Position numbers and translations under genes: made by a program | From: Pelosinus propionicus DSM 13327 | Lineage (GTDB): Bacteria; Bacillota; Negativicutes; DSM-13327 | Assembly (NCBI RefSeq): GCF_900114615.1 | Contig: NZ_FOTS01000005.1 | Coordinates: 1 to 64,000 of the forward strand | DNA: 64,000 nucleotides | Direction of reading: 5' to 3' | Notes under the pieces: generated by a model | Database searches by the model: none | What the model was told of the DNA's origin: nothing | The model's input: only the letters and a program-made list of their open reading frames with translations | Shown here: positions 46,682 through 53,551 of the stretch, piece by piece | Layout of the letters: the number at the start of each line of letters is the position of its first letter | Position numbering within the stretch: position 1 is the stretch's first letter

Positions 46682-46975
46682 ATGGCTTTTCAGGACAAAA
46701 CTCTAAAATGTAAGGACTGTGGCGTAGATTTTGTGTTTACAGCAGGAGAACAGGAGTTTTACGCAGAAAAGGGATTTGAAAATGAGCCTGCACGTTGTCG
46801 CGAGTGTCGCGATGCAAAAAAACGCAGTCGCGAGGGCGGAGAACGTCAATCATCGCAACGAGAAATGCATGAGGTGGTTTGTGCTGGATGTGGTATTACT
46901 ACACAAGTGCCATTTAAGCCTCGTAATGATAGACCGGTTTATTGTCGGGAATGTTTTACAGCACAAAGATCATAA
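46682..46975 (+). CDS. Small double zinc-ribbon protein
   Basis: 97-residue protein with two zinc ribbons. The first has CKDCGVDFVFTAGEQEF and CRECRDAKKR. The second has CAGCGITTQVPFKPRNDRPV and YCRECF. This matches the probable zinc-ribbon (zf-trcl/CxxC-x-CxxC) family, which is widespread in anaerobes and of unknown function; nucleic-acid or ribosome binding is suspected. The middle is basic and arginine/serine rich. GAGGGG precedes the ATG. Its long leader RNA and its own terminator indicate an independently regulated single gene. Confidence 0.85.
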   Translation: MAFQDKTLKCKDCGVDFVFTAGEQEFYAEKGFENEPARCRECRDAKKRSREGGERQSSQREMHEVVCAGCGITTQVPFKPRNDRPVYCRECFTAQRS

Positions 46976-46984
46976 GTACGCAGC

Positions 46985-47013
46985 ACTCGGATGAGAAATC
47001 ATCCGAGTTTTTT
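46985..47013 (+). terminator. Terminator after the zinc-ribbon gene
   Basis: ACTCGGATGA pairs perfectly with TCATCCGAGT around GAAA, followed by six T residues. Confidence 0.93.
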
Positions 47014-47100
47014 GTTTGTTCCTTAAGAAGCTGATTGTGAACGGTTAATTGTGGGCGCTTTGTTAAAATAAAAATATTGTTAAATATTCCTGTAAAATCA

Positions 47101-47130
47101 TTGACTAAATATGCATAAATAATGTATAAT
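47101..47130 (+). promoter_or_regulatory. Promoter of the first amino-acid-binding protein gene
   Basis: TTGACT, an 18-base spacer and TATAAT. The spacer contains an imperfect A/T palindrome (TGCATAAATAATGTA) that could be an operator. The sequence from TTGACTAAATAT onward closely resembles the promoter at 48021. Confidence 0.8.
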
Positions 47131-47167
47131 TATAAAGAAATTAAGGATGTACGCAGGAGGATTATAT

Positions 47168-47941
47168 ATGTCAAAGAAATTTATGTCGTTACTAATGATT
47201 GTGGTGCTGATTGCATCATTTGGATTGGTTGGATGCAGTAAAGAGGGAGGATCCACTGCCAAAGTATTGAAAGTGGGTACCGATGCAGGTTTTGCTCCAT
47301 TTGAGTTTCAAGATGAAAAGTCCAAAGAATATGTGGGTTTTGATATGGATTTGATTAAAGCCTTAGGTAAACAAATGGGTTATGAAGTACAAATTCAAAA
47401 TATGAATTTTGATGGATTGATTCCTGGTTTAGAAGCAAATAACATTGATGCAATTGCTTCTGGTATGACGATAACAGAGGCTAGAAAGCAAAAAGTGAAT
47501 TTTACGAAGCCGTATTATCAAGCTGGATTAACTATCGTAGTGAAAAGTGAAAATAATTCGATTAAGAACTTTAAAGATTTAGAAGGCAAGAAAATTGCAG
47601 TGCAGATTGGCACTACTGGCGCTGCAGAAGCTAAGAAAATTAAAGATGCGCAAGTTCGTGAGTTTAATAATGCTCCAGAAGCATTTATGGAATTAAAAGC
47701 TGGCGGTGTAGATGCCGTTGTGAATGATAAACCTGTTAATGAATATTATATTGCCCAATCGGGAAGCAAAGATGCCAAAGCTGTTGGCGAACCTTTGCAG
47801 GCTGAAGAATATGGGATTGCCGTTGCCAAGAAGAACACTGAGCTGGCAGGTAAATTAGATAAAGCTCTTGATGAGCTGAAAAAGAATGGCGAATATGAAA
47901 AAATATACGTAAAATGGTTTGGTAAAAAACCTGCAATATAA
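47168..47941 (+). CDS. Amino-acid ABC transporter substrate-binding lipoprotein, copy 1
   Basis: 257-residue family 3 solute-binding protein. A signal peptide with a lipobox (FGLVGC) lies at the N-terminus, then KVGTDAGFAPFEFQDE, YVGFDMDLIKALGKQMGYEV, a SGMTITEARKQKVNFTKPYY block and the second-lobe VQIGTTGAAEAKKI. It binds polar amino acids outside the cytoplasmic membrane. The ATG at 47168 has GCAGGAGG 7 bases upstream; an ATG at 47147 precedes this site and is rejected. It is one of three tandem paralogues with one permease/ATPase pair about 3 kb downstream. Confidence 0.93.
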   Translation: MSKKFMSLLMIVVLIASFGLVGCSKEGGSTAKVLKVGTDAGFAPFEFQDEKSKEYVGFDMDLIKALGKQMGYEVQIQNMNFDGLIPGLEANNIDAIASGMTITEARKQKVNFTKPYYQAGLTIVVKSENNSIKNFKDLEGKKIAVQIGTTGAAEAKKIKDAQVREFNNAPEAFMELKAGGVDAVVNDKPVNEYYIAQSGSKDAKAVGEPLQAEEYGIAVAKKNTELAGKLDKALDELKKNGEYEKIYVKWFGKKPAI

Positions 47942-47968
47942 ATTAAGAAAAGTATAATGTATACATAG

Positions 47969-47998
47969 AGGGACAGGGTGAAAACCCAGTCCCTTTTT
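47969..47998 (+). terminator. Terminator after binding-protein gene 1
   Basis: AGGGAC with GTCCCT encloses a second stem (GGGT/ACCC) and is followed by TTTTT. The gene is thus separated from the next paralogue. Confidence 0.9.
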
Positions 47999-48020
47999 GT
48001 TATATTTCAATAAAAAAGTA

Positions 48021-48050
48021 TTGACTAAATATCCAATGCCTATGTATAAT
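48021..48050 (+). promoter_or_regulatory. Promoter of the second amino-acid-binding protein gene
   Basis: TTGACT, an 18-base spacer and TATAAT, with the same TTGACTAAATAT start as the promoter at 47101. Just downstream, TAACATT-AC-AATGTTA (48054-48069) is a perfect palindrome at the expected transcription start and is a good operator candidate. Confidence 0.8.
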
Positions 48051-48095
48051 TATTAACATTACAATGTTACAAAAAATATCTGGGAGGAAATGAAA

Positions 48096-48863
48096 ATGTC
48101 TAAAAAAATACTATCCTTGTTCGTTGTTGGGATATTTATCCTGTCGTTAGGTTTAGTCGGGTGTGGTAAGCAGGAGGCTAAGCCTGCTAAAGTGTTGAAA
48201 GTAGGATCGGAAGCTGCTTTTGCCCCCTTTGAGTTTCAAGATGAGAGTACAAAAGAATATGTAGGTTTTGATATTGATTTAATTAAAGCCATTGGTAAAC
48301 AAATGGGTGCGGAAGTGCAGATTCAAAATATGGGATTTGATGGATTGATTCCTGGTTTAGAAGCTAACAGTATTGATTTGGCTATTTCAGGAATGACGAT
48401 TACAGAAGAACGTGCCAAAAAAGTAAGCTTTTCTAAGCCTTATTATAAATCAGGTTTGACGATGGTTGTAAAAAGTGATAATACCAGTATTAAGTCTTTC
48501 AAAGATTTAGAAGGTAAAAAGATTGCTGTTCAATTAGGAACTACTGGTGCAGATGAAGCTAAAAAAGTAAAAGATGCCCAAATTCGTGAATTTAATAGCG
48601 CCCCAGAAGCTTTTTTAGAGCTCAAAGCTGGTGGTGTTGATGCCGTTGTAAATGATAAACCAGTTAATGAGTATTATATTGCTAAAACGGGCGGTAATGA
48701 TGCTAAAATGGTTGGTGAACCTCTAACTGCTGAAGATTATGGTATTGCGGCTTCAGGTAAGAATAAAGAGTTAATTGCTCAAGTTGACAAAGCAATAGAA
48801 GAATTAAAAAAGAATGGCGAATATGAAAAAATTTACGTAAAATGGTTTGGTAAAAAGCCGTAA
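48096..48863 (+). CDS. Amino-acid ABC transporter substrate-binding lipoprotein, copy 2
   Basis: 255-residue paralogue of the preceding protein, with lipobox LGLVGC, KVGSEAAFAPFEFQDE, GFDIDLIKAIGKQMGAEV, SGMTITEERAKKVSFSKPYY and the shared ending GEYEKIYVKWFGKKP. GGGAGGAA lies 8 bases before the ATG at 48096 and directly abuts the one at 48090, so 48096 is preferred. Conservation with copy 1 is high along the whole length, showing recent duplication. Differences in the ligand lobe (DAGFAPF versus EAAFAPF) may alter specificity. Confidence 0.93.
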   Translation: MSKKILSLFVVGIFILSLGLVGCGKQEAKPAKVLKVGSEAAFAPFEFQDESTKEYVGFDIDLIKAIGKQMGAEVQIQNMGFDGLIPGLEANSIDLAISGMTITEERAKKVSFSKPYYKSGLTMVVKSDNTSIKSFKDLEGKKIAVQLGTTGADEAKKVKDAQIREFNSAPEAFLELKAGGVDAVVNDKPVNEYYIAKTGGNDAKMVGEPLTAEDYGIAASGKNKELIAQVDKAIEELKKNGEYEKIYVKWFGKKP

Positions 48864-48884
48864 TTTAAATTATCGTACAAATAG

Positions 48885-48923
48885 ACATGGGAGCGTTTAT
48901 GACTAAACGTTTCCATGTTTTTT
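48885..48923 (+). terminator. Terminator after binding-protein gene 2
   Basis: A 15-bp stem (ACATGG, a mismatch, then AGCGTTTA against TAAACG and CCATGT) with a 4-base loop runs into TTTTTT. Confidence 0.9.
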
Positions 48924-48961
48924 ATGTGTGTATTGCGTTATGAAAAAAGCAACATTAATCT

Positions 48962-49028
48962 GTCATTGCGAGCATAGCGAAGTAATCTCTTGTTTGCTAA
49001 AAGATTGCTTCACTCTGTTCGCAATAAC
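48962..49028. repeat. Imperfect palindromic intergenic repeat, copy A
   Basis: GTCATTGCGAGCATAGCGAA begins the left arm, and AGATTGCTTCACTCTG with TTCGCAATAAC forms the right arm. The same element recurs at 62486-62552. The form (CATTGCGAGC...GCTTCGCTCGCAATGAC) resembles the small palindromic repeats scattered in many bacterial genomes. The 314-base gap holds only this, a terminator and a promoter. Confidence 0.8.
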
Positions 49029-49106
49029 AAAGGAGAACGTCAATAGTTTTATTACGCGAAGAGTGGACATTTAACAGCATGTTTACCTTAAAAACACAAA
49101 AAATGC

Positions 49107-49134
49107 TTGATGATTCAGAAAAAAGATGTAAAAT
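49107..49134 (+). promoter_or_regulatory. Promoter of the third amino-acid-binding protein gene
   Basis: TTGATG, a 16-base spacer and TAAAAT. It is weaker than, and unrelated in flanking sequence to, the two promoters of the other copies, so expression may differ. Confidence 0.55.
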
Positions 49135-49177
49135 AGTAGAAGGTAAAGAAAACGAGTTGTTATAGGAGGGTATTGGA

Positions 49178-49957
49178 TTGTCTAAAAAAATGCTTGGTTT
49201 AATGGTAGTTGGAATTTTGGTATTATCCTTGGGTTTAGTGGGCTGCGGCCAAAAGCCTGCAGATACTAACAAGGCTAAAGTATTAAAAATTGGTGCAGAG
49301 ATGACGTTTCCACCTTTTGAATTCCAGGAAGAAGGCAATAAAGAATATGTTGGCTTTGACATGGATTTGGCAAAAGCAGTGGCAAAACAAATGGGCTATA
49401 CGACAGAAATTCAAAACATTGGTTTTGACGGATTGATTCCTGCTTTGGAAGCAGGCAATATTGATATGATTGTTTCGGGTATGAGTATTACAGAAGAGCG
49501 CAGTAAAAAAATAGCGTTTTCTAAGCCATACTATAAATCAGGATTGTCCATCGTGGTTAAAGGGGACAACAATTCGATTACTAACTTTAAAGATTTGGAA
49601 GGTAAAAGAATTGCTGTACAAATTGGTACTACAGGTGCAGAAGAAGCTAGAAAAATAAAAGATGCAAAGGTACGGGAGTACAACAGTAATTCCGAAGCAT
49701 ATATGGAACTGAAAGCTGGCGGCGTAGACGCTGTAGTAAATGATTTGCCGGTAAATGAATATTACTTAACAAAAAGTGGCGAGAAAAATGCTAAAATCGT
49801 CGGCGATATCATGAATGCCGAAGAATATGGCATGGCTGTAACCAAGAAAAATACGGAACTGGTAGAAAAAGTAAATAAGGCAATCGATGAATTAAAGAAA
49901 AATGGTGAATATGAAAAAATTTATGTAAAATGGTTTGGTAAAAAACCACAATTATAA
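49178..49957 (+). CDS. Amino-acid ABC transporter substrate-binding lipoprotein, copy 3
   Basis: 259-residue paralogue with lipobox LGLVGC, KIGAEMTFPPFEFQEE, GFDMDLAKAVAKQMGYTT, SGMSITEERSKKIAFSKPYY and the ending GEYEKIYVKWFGKKP. The TTG start is 6 bases after TAGGAGGG, and no ATG fits. The aromatic pocket residue differs (TFPPFEF instead of AFAPFEF), which suggests another ligand than copies 1 and 2. It ends before a convergent outer-membrane protein gene, so it is not cotranscribed with the permease. Confidence 0.93.
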   Translation: MSKKMLGLMVVGILVLSLGLVGCGQKPADTNKAKVLKIGAEMTFPPFEFQEEGNKEYVGFDMDLAKAVAKQMGYTTEIQNIGFDGLIPALEAGNIDMIVSGMSITEERSKKIAFSKPYYKSGLSIVVKGDNNSITNFKDLEGKRIAVQIGTTGAEEARKIKDAKVREYNSNSEAYMELKAGGVDAVVNDLPVNEYYLTKSGEKNAKIVGDIMNAEEYGMAVTKKNTELVEKVNKAIDELKKNGEYEKIYVKWFGKKPQL

Positions 49958-49967
49958 AAAAATGAAG

Positions 49968-50000
49968 AGGCTGTCTCAATTGATATTTGAGGCAGCCTTT
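49968..50000. terminator. Stem-loop between convergent genes
   Basis: AGGCTGTCTCAA pairs with TTGAGGCAGCCT (one G-U pair) and is followed by a T-rich, interrupted tail. It probably ends the upstream binding-protein transcript and may also serve the minus-strand gene. Confidence 0.7.
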
Positions 50001-50027
50001 GCTATTTCTTTACTATACAAGAGGAAA

Positions 50028-50612
50028 CTATATCCCAAACATAACGTTTGAATCATCTCCAGCATCTTCTTTGTTAATGCCTCCCATATTGAAGCGATAG
50101 GATAAACCCCAATAAAAGCCATCACATTTTTTATCGTTAAACTTCCCAACTCGGTAAGTAAAATTGGTTTTCAAATCATCAGTCAGCTTATAGCTTAATC
50201 CAATTTGTGATTCGCGGAAATGACTGCCGATAACTTGGGAAGCGTAGTAATCCCAGTCTTCATTCAAAATACCGGTAGTTGCTGCTCCCAAAAAAGATTT
50301 GTTATGAGAATTCATTTCTGCATTGCCTACAATAAAACGAGAGCTAGGACCAAAGTTGAATTGTGCATAGGTTTCATTAACCTTGTATCCAGCGGAACGC
50401 CAATTTGTCTTTTCGAACCCAACTGTTAGTGTATGTGTAATTTTATAATCAAAGTTGTAATTATTCCCACTATCACTACTGTTGTGGATCATGAAGTCTA
50501 CGTTTAAATCTCCGGTTTCTAAATTTTTAACTGGAGCAGCCATTGCAGTGCCAAGCATTAAGTATGTACAAAAAAAAGATACGATTGCTGTTTTCGTTTT
50601 TTTCTTCAACAT
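50028..50612 (-). CDS. Putative outer-membrane beta-barrel protein
   Basis: 194-residue protein with a clear Sec signal peptide (basic KKKTKTA, hydrophobic core, cleavage near GTAMAAP). The mature part alternates polar and aromatic residues in short strands (THTLTVGFEKTNW, ETYAQFNFGPSSRF, GLSYKLTDDLKTNFTYRVG, YWGLSYRFNMGG) and ends in FGI. This is the look of a small outer-membrane barrel and implies a diderm envelope. No specific family recognised. AGGAGGG precedes the ATG on the minus strand. It is transcribed against all its neighbours. Confidence 0.72.
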   Translation of the reverse strand: MLKKKTKTAIVSFFCTYLMLGTAMAAPVKNLETGDLNVDFMIHNSSDSGNNYNFDYKITHTLTVGFEKTNWRSAGYKVNETYAQFNFGPSSRFIVGNAEMNSHNKSFLGAATTGILNEDWDYYASQVIGSHFRESQIGLSYKLTDDLKTNFTYRVGKFNDKKCDGFYWGLSYRFNMGGINKEDAGDDSNVMFGI

Positions 50613-50832
50613 AAAAAATCCCTCCTAAATATTTTGATAAACTTTCAATTAAAATAATTATCGCTGTTTATTTTTGTTTTTTGCTTTGAAAATAAAAAAA
50701 GCTGCTTTAAGTCAGACTAGTTTACATCTATTGTATCTTTGTAGATTCTTTGTTTTGTTATTTAAAGGGGGATATAGTGCAGAACCTTAAGGAACCTCGT
50801 ATTTCAAAGATTGTATAGCACTTTGCTGAGGA

Positions 50833-50861
50833 TTGACAGCGTTGCTCTATGTGTTTATAAT
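50833..50861 (+). promoter_or_regulatory. Perfect consensus sigma-A promoter of the permease/ATPase operon
   Basis: TTGACA, exactly 17 bases, and TATAAT. The rest of the 305-base gap (50613-50917) holds the divergent start of the outer-membrane protein gene and A/T-rich sequence in which I see no gene. Confidence 0.9.
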
Positions 50862-50917
50862 CATAGTGTTGCGTTATTATATATGCATACATATTTTTTG
50901 AATTAAGGGTGAAGACT

Positions 50918-51583
50918 ATGAACTTTGATTTTGATTTAATTGTGCGTTCCTTTCCCCTTTTGTTAGTCGGTGCAGGGGTAACGGTGCAAATTACAGCATT
51001 TAGCGTGAGTCTGGGTTTGCTAATTGGTATGTTTGTTGGAATTGCACGTTTATCCAATACTTGGATTATTAAAGCATTAGCTGCAGTGTACGTCGATTTT
51101 ATTCGCGGTACACCATTGCTCGTGCAGATTTTTCTTATTTACTTTGCACTGCCGATTATTGTAGGACAGAGGATTGATCCATTTATTGCTGCAATTACTG
51201 CTTGCAGTATTAACAGCGGCGCCTACGTTGCAGAAATTTTTCGCGGCGGAATTCAGTCCATTGACAAAGGACAGATGGAAGCAGGACGTTCTCTAGGTAT
51301 GACTTGGGGACAGACTATGCGCCATATTATATTACCGCAAGCTTTTAAACGCATCATCCCGCCTTTGGGCAATGAATTTATTGCAATGATGAAAGATTCT
51401 TCTTTAGTATCGGTAATTGGTTTTGAAGAGCTTACGAGAAGAGGGCAGTTAATTATTGCTCGGACCTACGGGTCTTTTGAAATATGGTTATCTGTTGCTT
51501 TTATTTATTTGATTATGACCTTCACGATTTCACGTTTGGTAGATTACTTGGAGCGGAGGTACAAAATCGATGATCGACATTAA
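50918..51583 (+). CDS. Polar amino-acid ABC transporter permease
   Basis: 221-residue HisM/GlnP-type inner-membrane subunit with about five membrane spans. It has [20 protein letters not shown] at the start, [19 protein letters not shown] as the family signature, and the EAA loop [20 protein letters not shown]. It works with the ATPase that follows and presumably accepts cargo from the three binding proteins upstream. AAGGGTG is 6 bases before the ATG at 50918; a GTG at 50909 lies in that site. It overlaps the ATPase gene by 14 bases. Confidence 0.93.
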   Translation: MNFDFDLIVRSFPLLLVGAGVTVQITAFSVSLGLLIGMFVGIARLSNTWIIKALAAVYVDFIRGTPLLVQIFLIYFALPIIVGQRIDPFIAAITACSINSGAYVAEIFRGGIQSIDKGQMEAGRSLGMTWGQTMRHIILPQAFKRIIPPLGNEFIAMMKDSSLVSVIGFEELTRRGQLIIARTYGSFEIWLSVAFIYLIMTFTISRLVDYLERRYKIDDRH

Positions 51584-52289
51584 AAATGTGCATAAACATT
51601 TTGGTAAACTTCATGTTTTAAAAGGAATTAATGCTCATATTGCTGAAAAAGAAGTTGTCGTTATTATAGGACCGAGTGGTTCAGGTAAGAGTACCTTGCT
51701 CCGCTGCATTAACTATTTAGAAGAGCCAACAGAGGGCGAAATTGTAGTAGATGGCATTCCTCTTACAAATCAGGCCAATATTAACAAAGTGCGGGAAGAA
51801 GTAGGAATGGTTTTTCAGCGCTTTAATTTATTTCCGCACAAATCAGTATTGGAAAATATCATCTTGGCGCCAATGACTGTGCGAAAAACACCGAAGTCTG
51901 AGGCGATTAAAATAGCTCAAGATTTACTGGTTAAGGTTGGACTAGCTGATAAAGAACATGCTTATCCAGAACAGTTGTCAGGTGGACAGCAGCAGCGGGT
52001 TGCAATTGCCAGAGCTTTGGCTATGAAGCCTAAAATCATGCTATTCGATGAACCAACTTCTGCACTGGATCCGGAAATGGTTAAAGAAGTACTGGATGTT
52101 ATGAAATCCTTAGCTCATGAGGGGATGACAATGGTAATTGTTACTCATGAAATGGGCTTTGCCCGCGAAGTTGGGGATCGAGTTCTTTTTATGGATGAAG
52201 GACGTCTTGTAGAAGAAGGTTCGCCAGAAGAGATTTTTACTCATGCCAAAGAGGAACGAACGAAATCATTTTTATCTAAAATATTGTAA
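51570..52289 (+). CDS. glnQ: Polar amino-acid ABC transporter ATP-binding protein (GlnQ-like)
   Basis: 239-residue ABC ATPase. Walker A is [13 protein letters not shown], the Q-loop is [19 protein letters not shown], the signature is [20 protein letters not shown], Walker B is [13 protein letters not shown], and the switch histidine is in [15 protein letters not shown]. Full length, with the typical PAAT-family subtype. Translation is coupled to the permease gene. The exact amino acid cannot be deduced; glutamine, arginine and cystine are the usual options. Confidence 0.95.
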   Translation: MIDIKNVHKHFGKLHVLKGINAHIAEKEVVVIIGPSGSGKSTLLRCINYLEEPTEGEIVVDGIPLTNQANINKVREEVGMVFQRFNLFPHKSVLENIILAPMTVRKTPKSEAIKIAQDLLVKVGLADKEHAYPEQLSGGQQQRVAIARALAMKPKIMLFDEPTSALDPEMVKEVLDVMKSLAHEGMTMVIVTHEMGFAREVGDRVLFMDEGRLVEEGSPEEIFTHAKEERTKSFLSKIL

Positions 52290-52329
52290 GAAAAAGGATG
52301 ATTTATATATAAATTCCAGGCTGTGTGAT

Positions 52330-52358
52330 TTGACACACATATCCAGGAATGTTATACT
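52330..52358 (+). promoter_or_regulatory. Cold-shock gene promoter with overlapping inverted repeat
   Basis: TTGACA, 17 bases, TATACT. An inverted repeat TGTGTG-ATTT-GACACACA (52322-52339) covers the -35 element and could bind a repressor. The transcript would carry a 5' leader of about 50 bases. Confidence 0.82.
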
Positions 52359-52417
52359 TTAGTTAGTGGTCACGTGGTTGGCCTCAGTTTATTGTTTATT
52401 TTAGGAGGAGTTTCATA

Positions 52418-52615
52418 ATGATTGGTAAAGTAAAATGGTTTAGTTCTGAAAAAGGCTATGGTTTCCTTGAAAGAGAAGATGGTGGCGATGTATTCGTACA
52501 TTTCTCAGCAATTCAAGATCAAGGCTTCAAAACTTTAACTGAAGGTCAACAAGTTGAGTTTGACATTGTTGATGGCGCACGTGGACCGCAAGCAGCTAAC
52601 GTTGCTAAAGCTTAA
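52418..52615 (+). CDS. Cold-shock protein (CspA family)
   Basis: 65-residue single-stranded nucleic-acid-binding protein that melts RNA structure. It has the RNP1 motif KGYGFLER and RNP2 motif VFVHFSAI in a single cold-shock domain beginning [14 protein letters not shown]. Length is typical. It has a strong ribosome-binding site (AGGAGGAG), its own promoter and its own terminator, so it is monocistronic. Confidence 0.97.
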   Translation: MIGKVKWFSSEKGYGFLEREDGGDVFVHFSAIQDQGFKTLTEGQQVEFDIVDGARGPQAANVAKA

Positions 52616-52633
52616 TAGATTTTGAGCAAATAT

Positions 52634-52659
52634 ACCCGGCTATTATAGCCGGGTTTTTT
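52634..52659 (+). terminator. Terminator after the cold-shock gene
   Basis: ACCCGGCTA pairs with TAGCCGGGT around TTA and is followed by TTTTTT. Confidence 0.95.
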
Positions 52660-52667
52660 GATTATAT

Positions 52668-52710
52668 AAACCCTTTGCGTACTTTGCGCCTTTGTGGCTC
52701 AGTCCGTTTT
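52668..52710. repeat. Single arm of a CTTTGCG/CTCTGTG-type intergenic repeat
   Basis: CCTTTGCGTACTTTGCGCC and TTTGTGGC form a run of related CTTTGCG-like units. It resembles the right arm of the inverted repeat at 60314-60394 (CCTCTGCGTCCTCTGTGCC, CTCTGTGGTT). No left arm is visible here. Confidence 0.5.
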
Positions 52711-52842
52711 ATACTTAGAAGAAGCGGCAGCTCCTCTTAAGTGTTAGCATATATAATTATCGAAATAGTTTAAATTTATAAAGGACTTTAGTATCTCTAT
52801 GGAGAATAATACTTATATGACACTGAAAGGAGATGGGCGATT

Positions 52843-53373
52843 ATGGCAATCATCGTACGAGGCAAAAATATTGAAATTACGCCAGCACTAAAGGAGTATG
52901 TAGTAAAACGCACAAGTAAGATTACAAAATACTTCGATACTCTAGGAGAAATTACAGCTATTTTAGCTGTAGAAAAAGGTCGCCATATTATTGAATTGAC
53001 TGTGCCGGTTAATGGTATGATTCTCAGAGGCGAGGAAGCCACTGCTGATATGTATACTTCCATTGATTTAGTTGTAGACAAAATTGAAAAACAAATTGAA
53101 AAATATAAAACTAAAATTTCCCGCCGCATGAAAGCAGGTGCTTTTAAAGGGGAATTAGTGGCAGCTACAGCTGCTCCAGAAGTCGAAGAGCTGCATGTTG
53201 TGAAGACGAAGCGATTTGCTGTTAAACCGATGGATATTGAAGAGGCTATTTTACAGATGAATCTTGTCAATCATGATTTTTATGTATTTAGCAATTCAGA
53301 AACCGAAGAGGTTAATGTAGTATACCGCCGCAAAGATGGGCGATATGGCTTGATCGAACCTGATTTTAACTAA
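52843..53373 (+). CDS. hpf: Long-form ribosome hibernation promoting factor
   Basis: 176-residue HPF/RaiA. The N-terminal ribosome-binding domain (about 1-100) begins IIVRGKNIEITPALKEYVVK and has YTSIDLVVDKIEKQIEKYK. The C-terminal dimerisation domain (about 120-176) has VVKTKRFAVKPMDIEEAILQ and YRRKDGRYGLIEP. The long form alone can pair 70S ribosomes into 100S dimers. AAAGGAGATG precedes the ATG. In many Firmicutes hpf is followed directly by secA and prfB; here a hydrogenase operon lies between. Confidence 0.96.
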   Translation: MAIIVRGKNIEITPALKEYVVKRTSKITKYFDTLGEITAILAVEKGRHIIELTVPVNGMILRGEEATADMYTSIDLVVDKIEKQIEKYKTKISRRMKAGAFKGELVAATAAPEVEELHVVKTKRFAVKPMDIEEAILQMNLVNHDFYVFSNSETEEVNVVYRRKDGRYGLIEPDFN

Positions 53374-53429
53374 GATAGATATTGTTTAAGGTTAGTTAAA
53401 ATAAAGAAATAGTGCAGAGTTAAAGAGTA

Positions 53430-53487
53430 AGCACAAGGTAAACCAGATGAAATATGTTTCATCTGCGTTTACTTTGTGCTTTTTTTA
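53430..53487 (+). terminator. Terminator after hpf
   Basis: A long hairpin: AGCACAAGGTAAACCAGATGAA pairs, with small mismatches, to the arm ending TTTACTTTGTGCT and then runs into TTTTTT. Confidence 0.92.
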
Positions 53488-53508
53488 TATAATGCCAAGT
53501 GGTTAACA

Positions 53509-53535
53509 CCCCCTTTTCTGCCATTATGAAGGGGG
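53509..53535 (+). promoter_or_regulatory. Leader hairpin immediately before the hydrogenase ribosome-binding site
   Basis: CCCCCTT pairs perfectly with AAGGGGG around a 13-base loop. The stem ends directly next to AAGGAGGA, the Shine-Dalgarno of the hydrogenase gene. A role in translation control or mRNA stability is possible. It lacks a U tract, so it is not a terminator. Confidence 0.5.
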
Positions 53536-53551
53536 AAGGAGGAATAATACT

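Noticed and set aside
50758-51057. 99-codon minus-strand frame over the permease promoter and gene start
   Set aside because: Antisense to a consensus promoter and a clear permease; no start signal.
52797-53270. 157-codon minus-strand open frame over hpf
   Set aside because: It mirrors the strongly conserved hpf gene, has no ribosome-binding site and encodes a low-complexity hydrophobic peptide.
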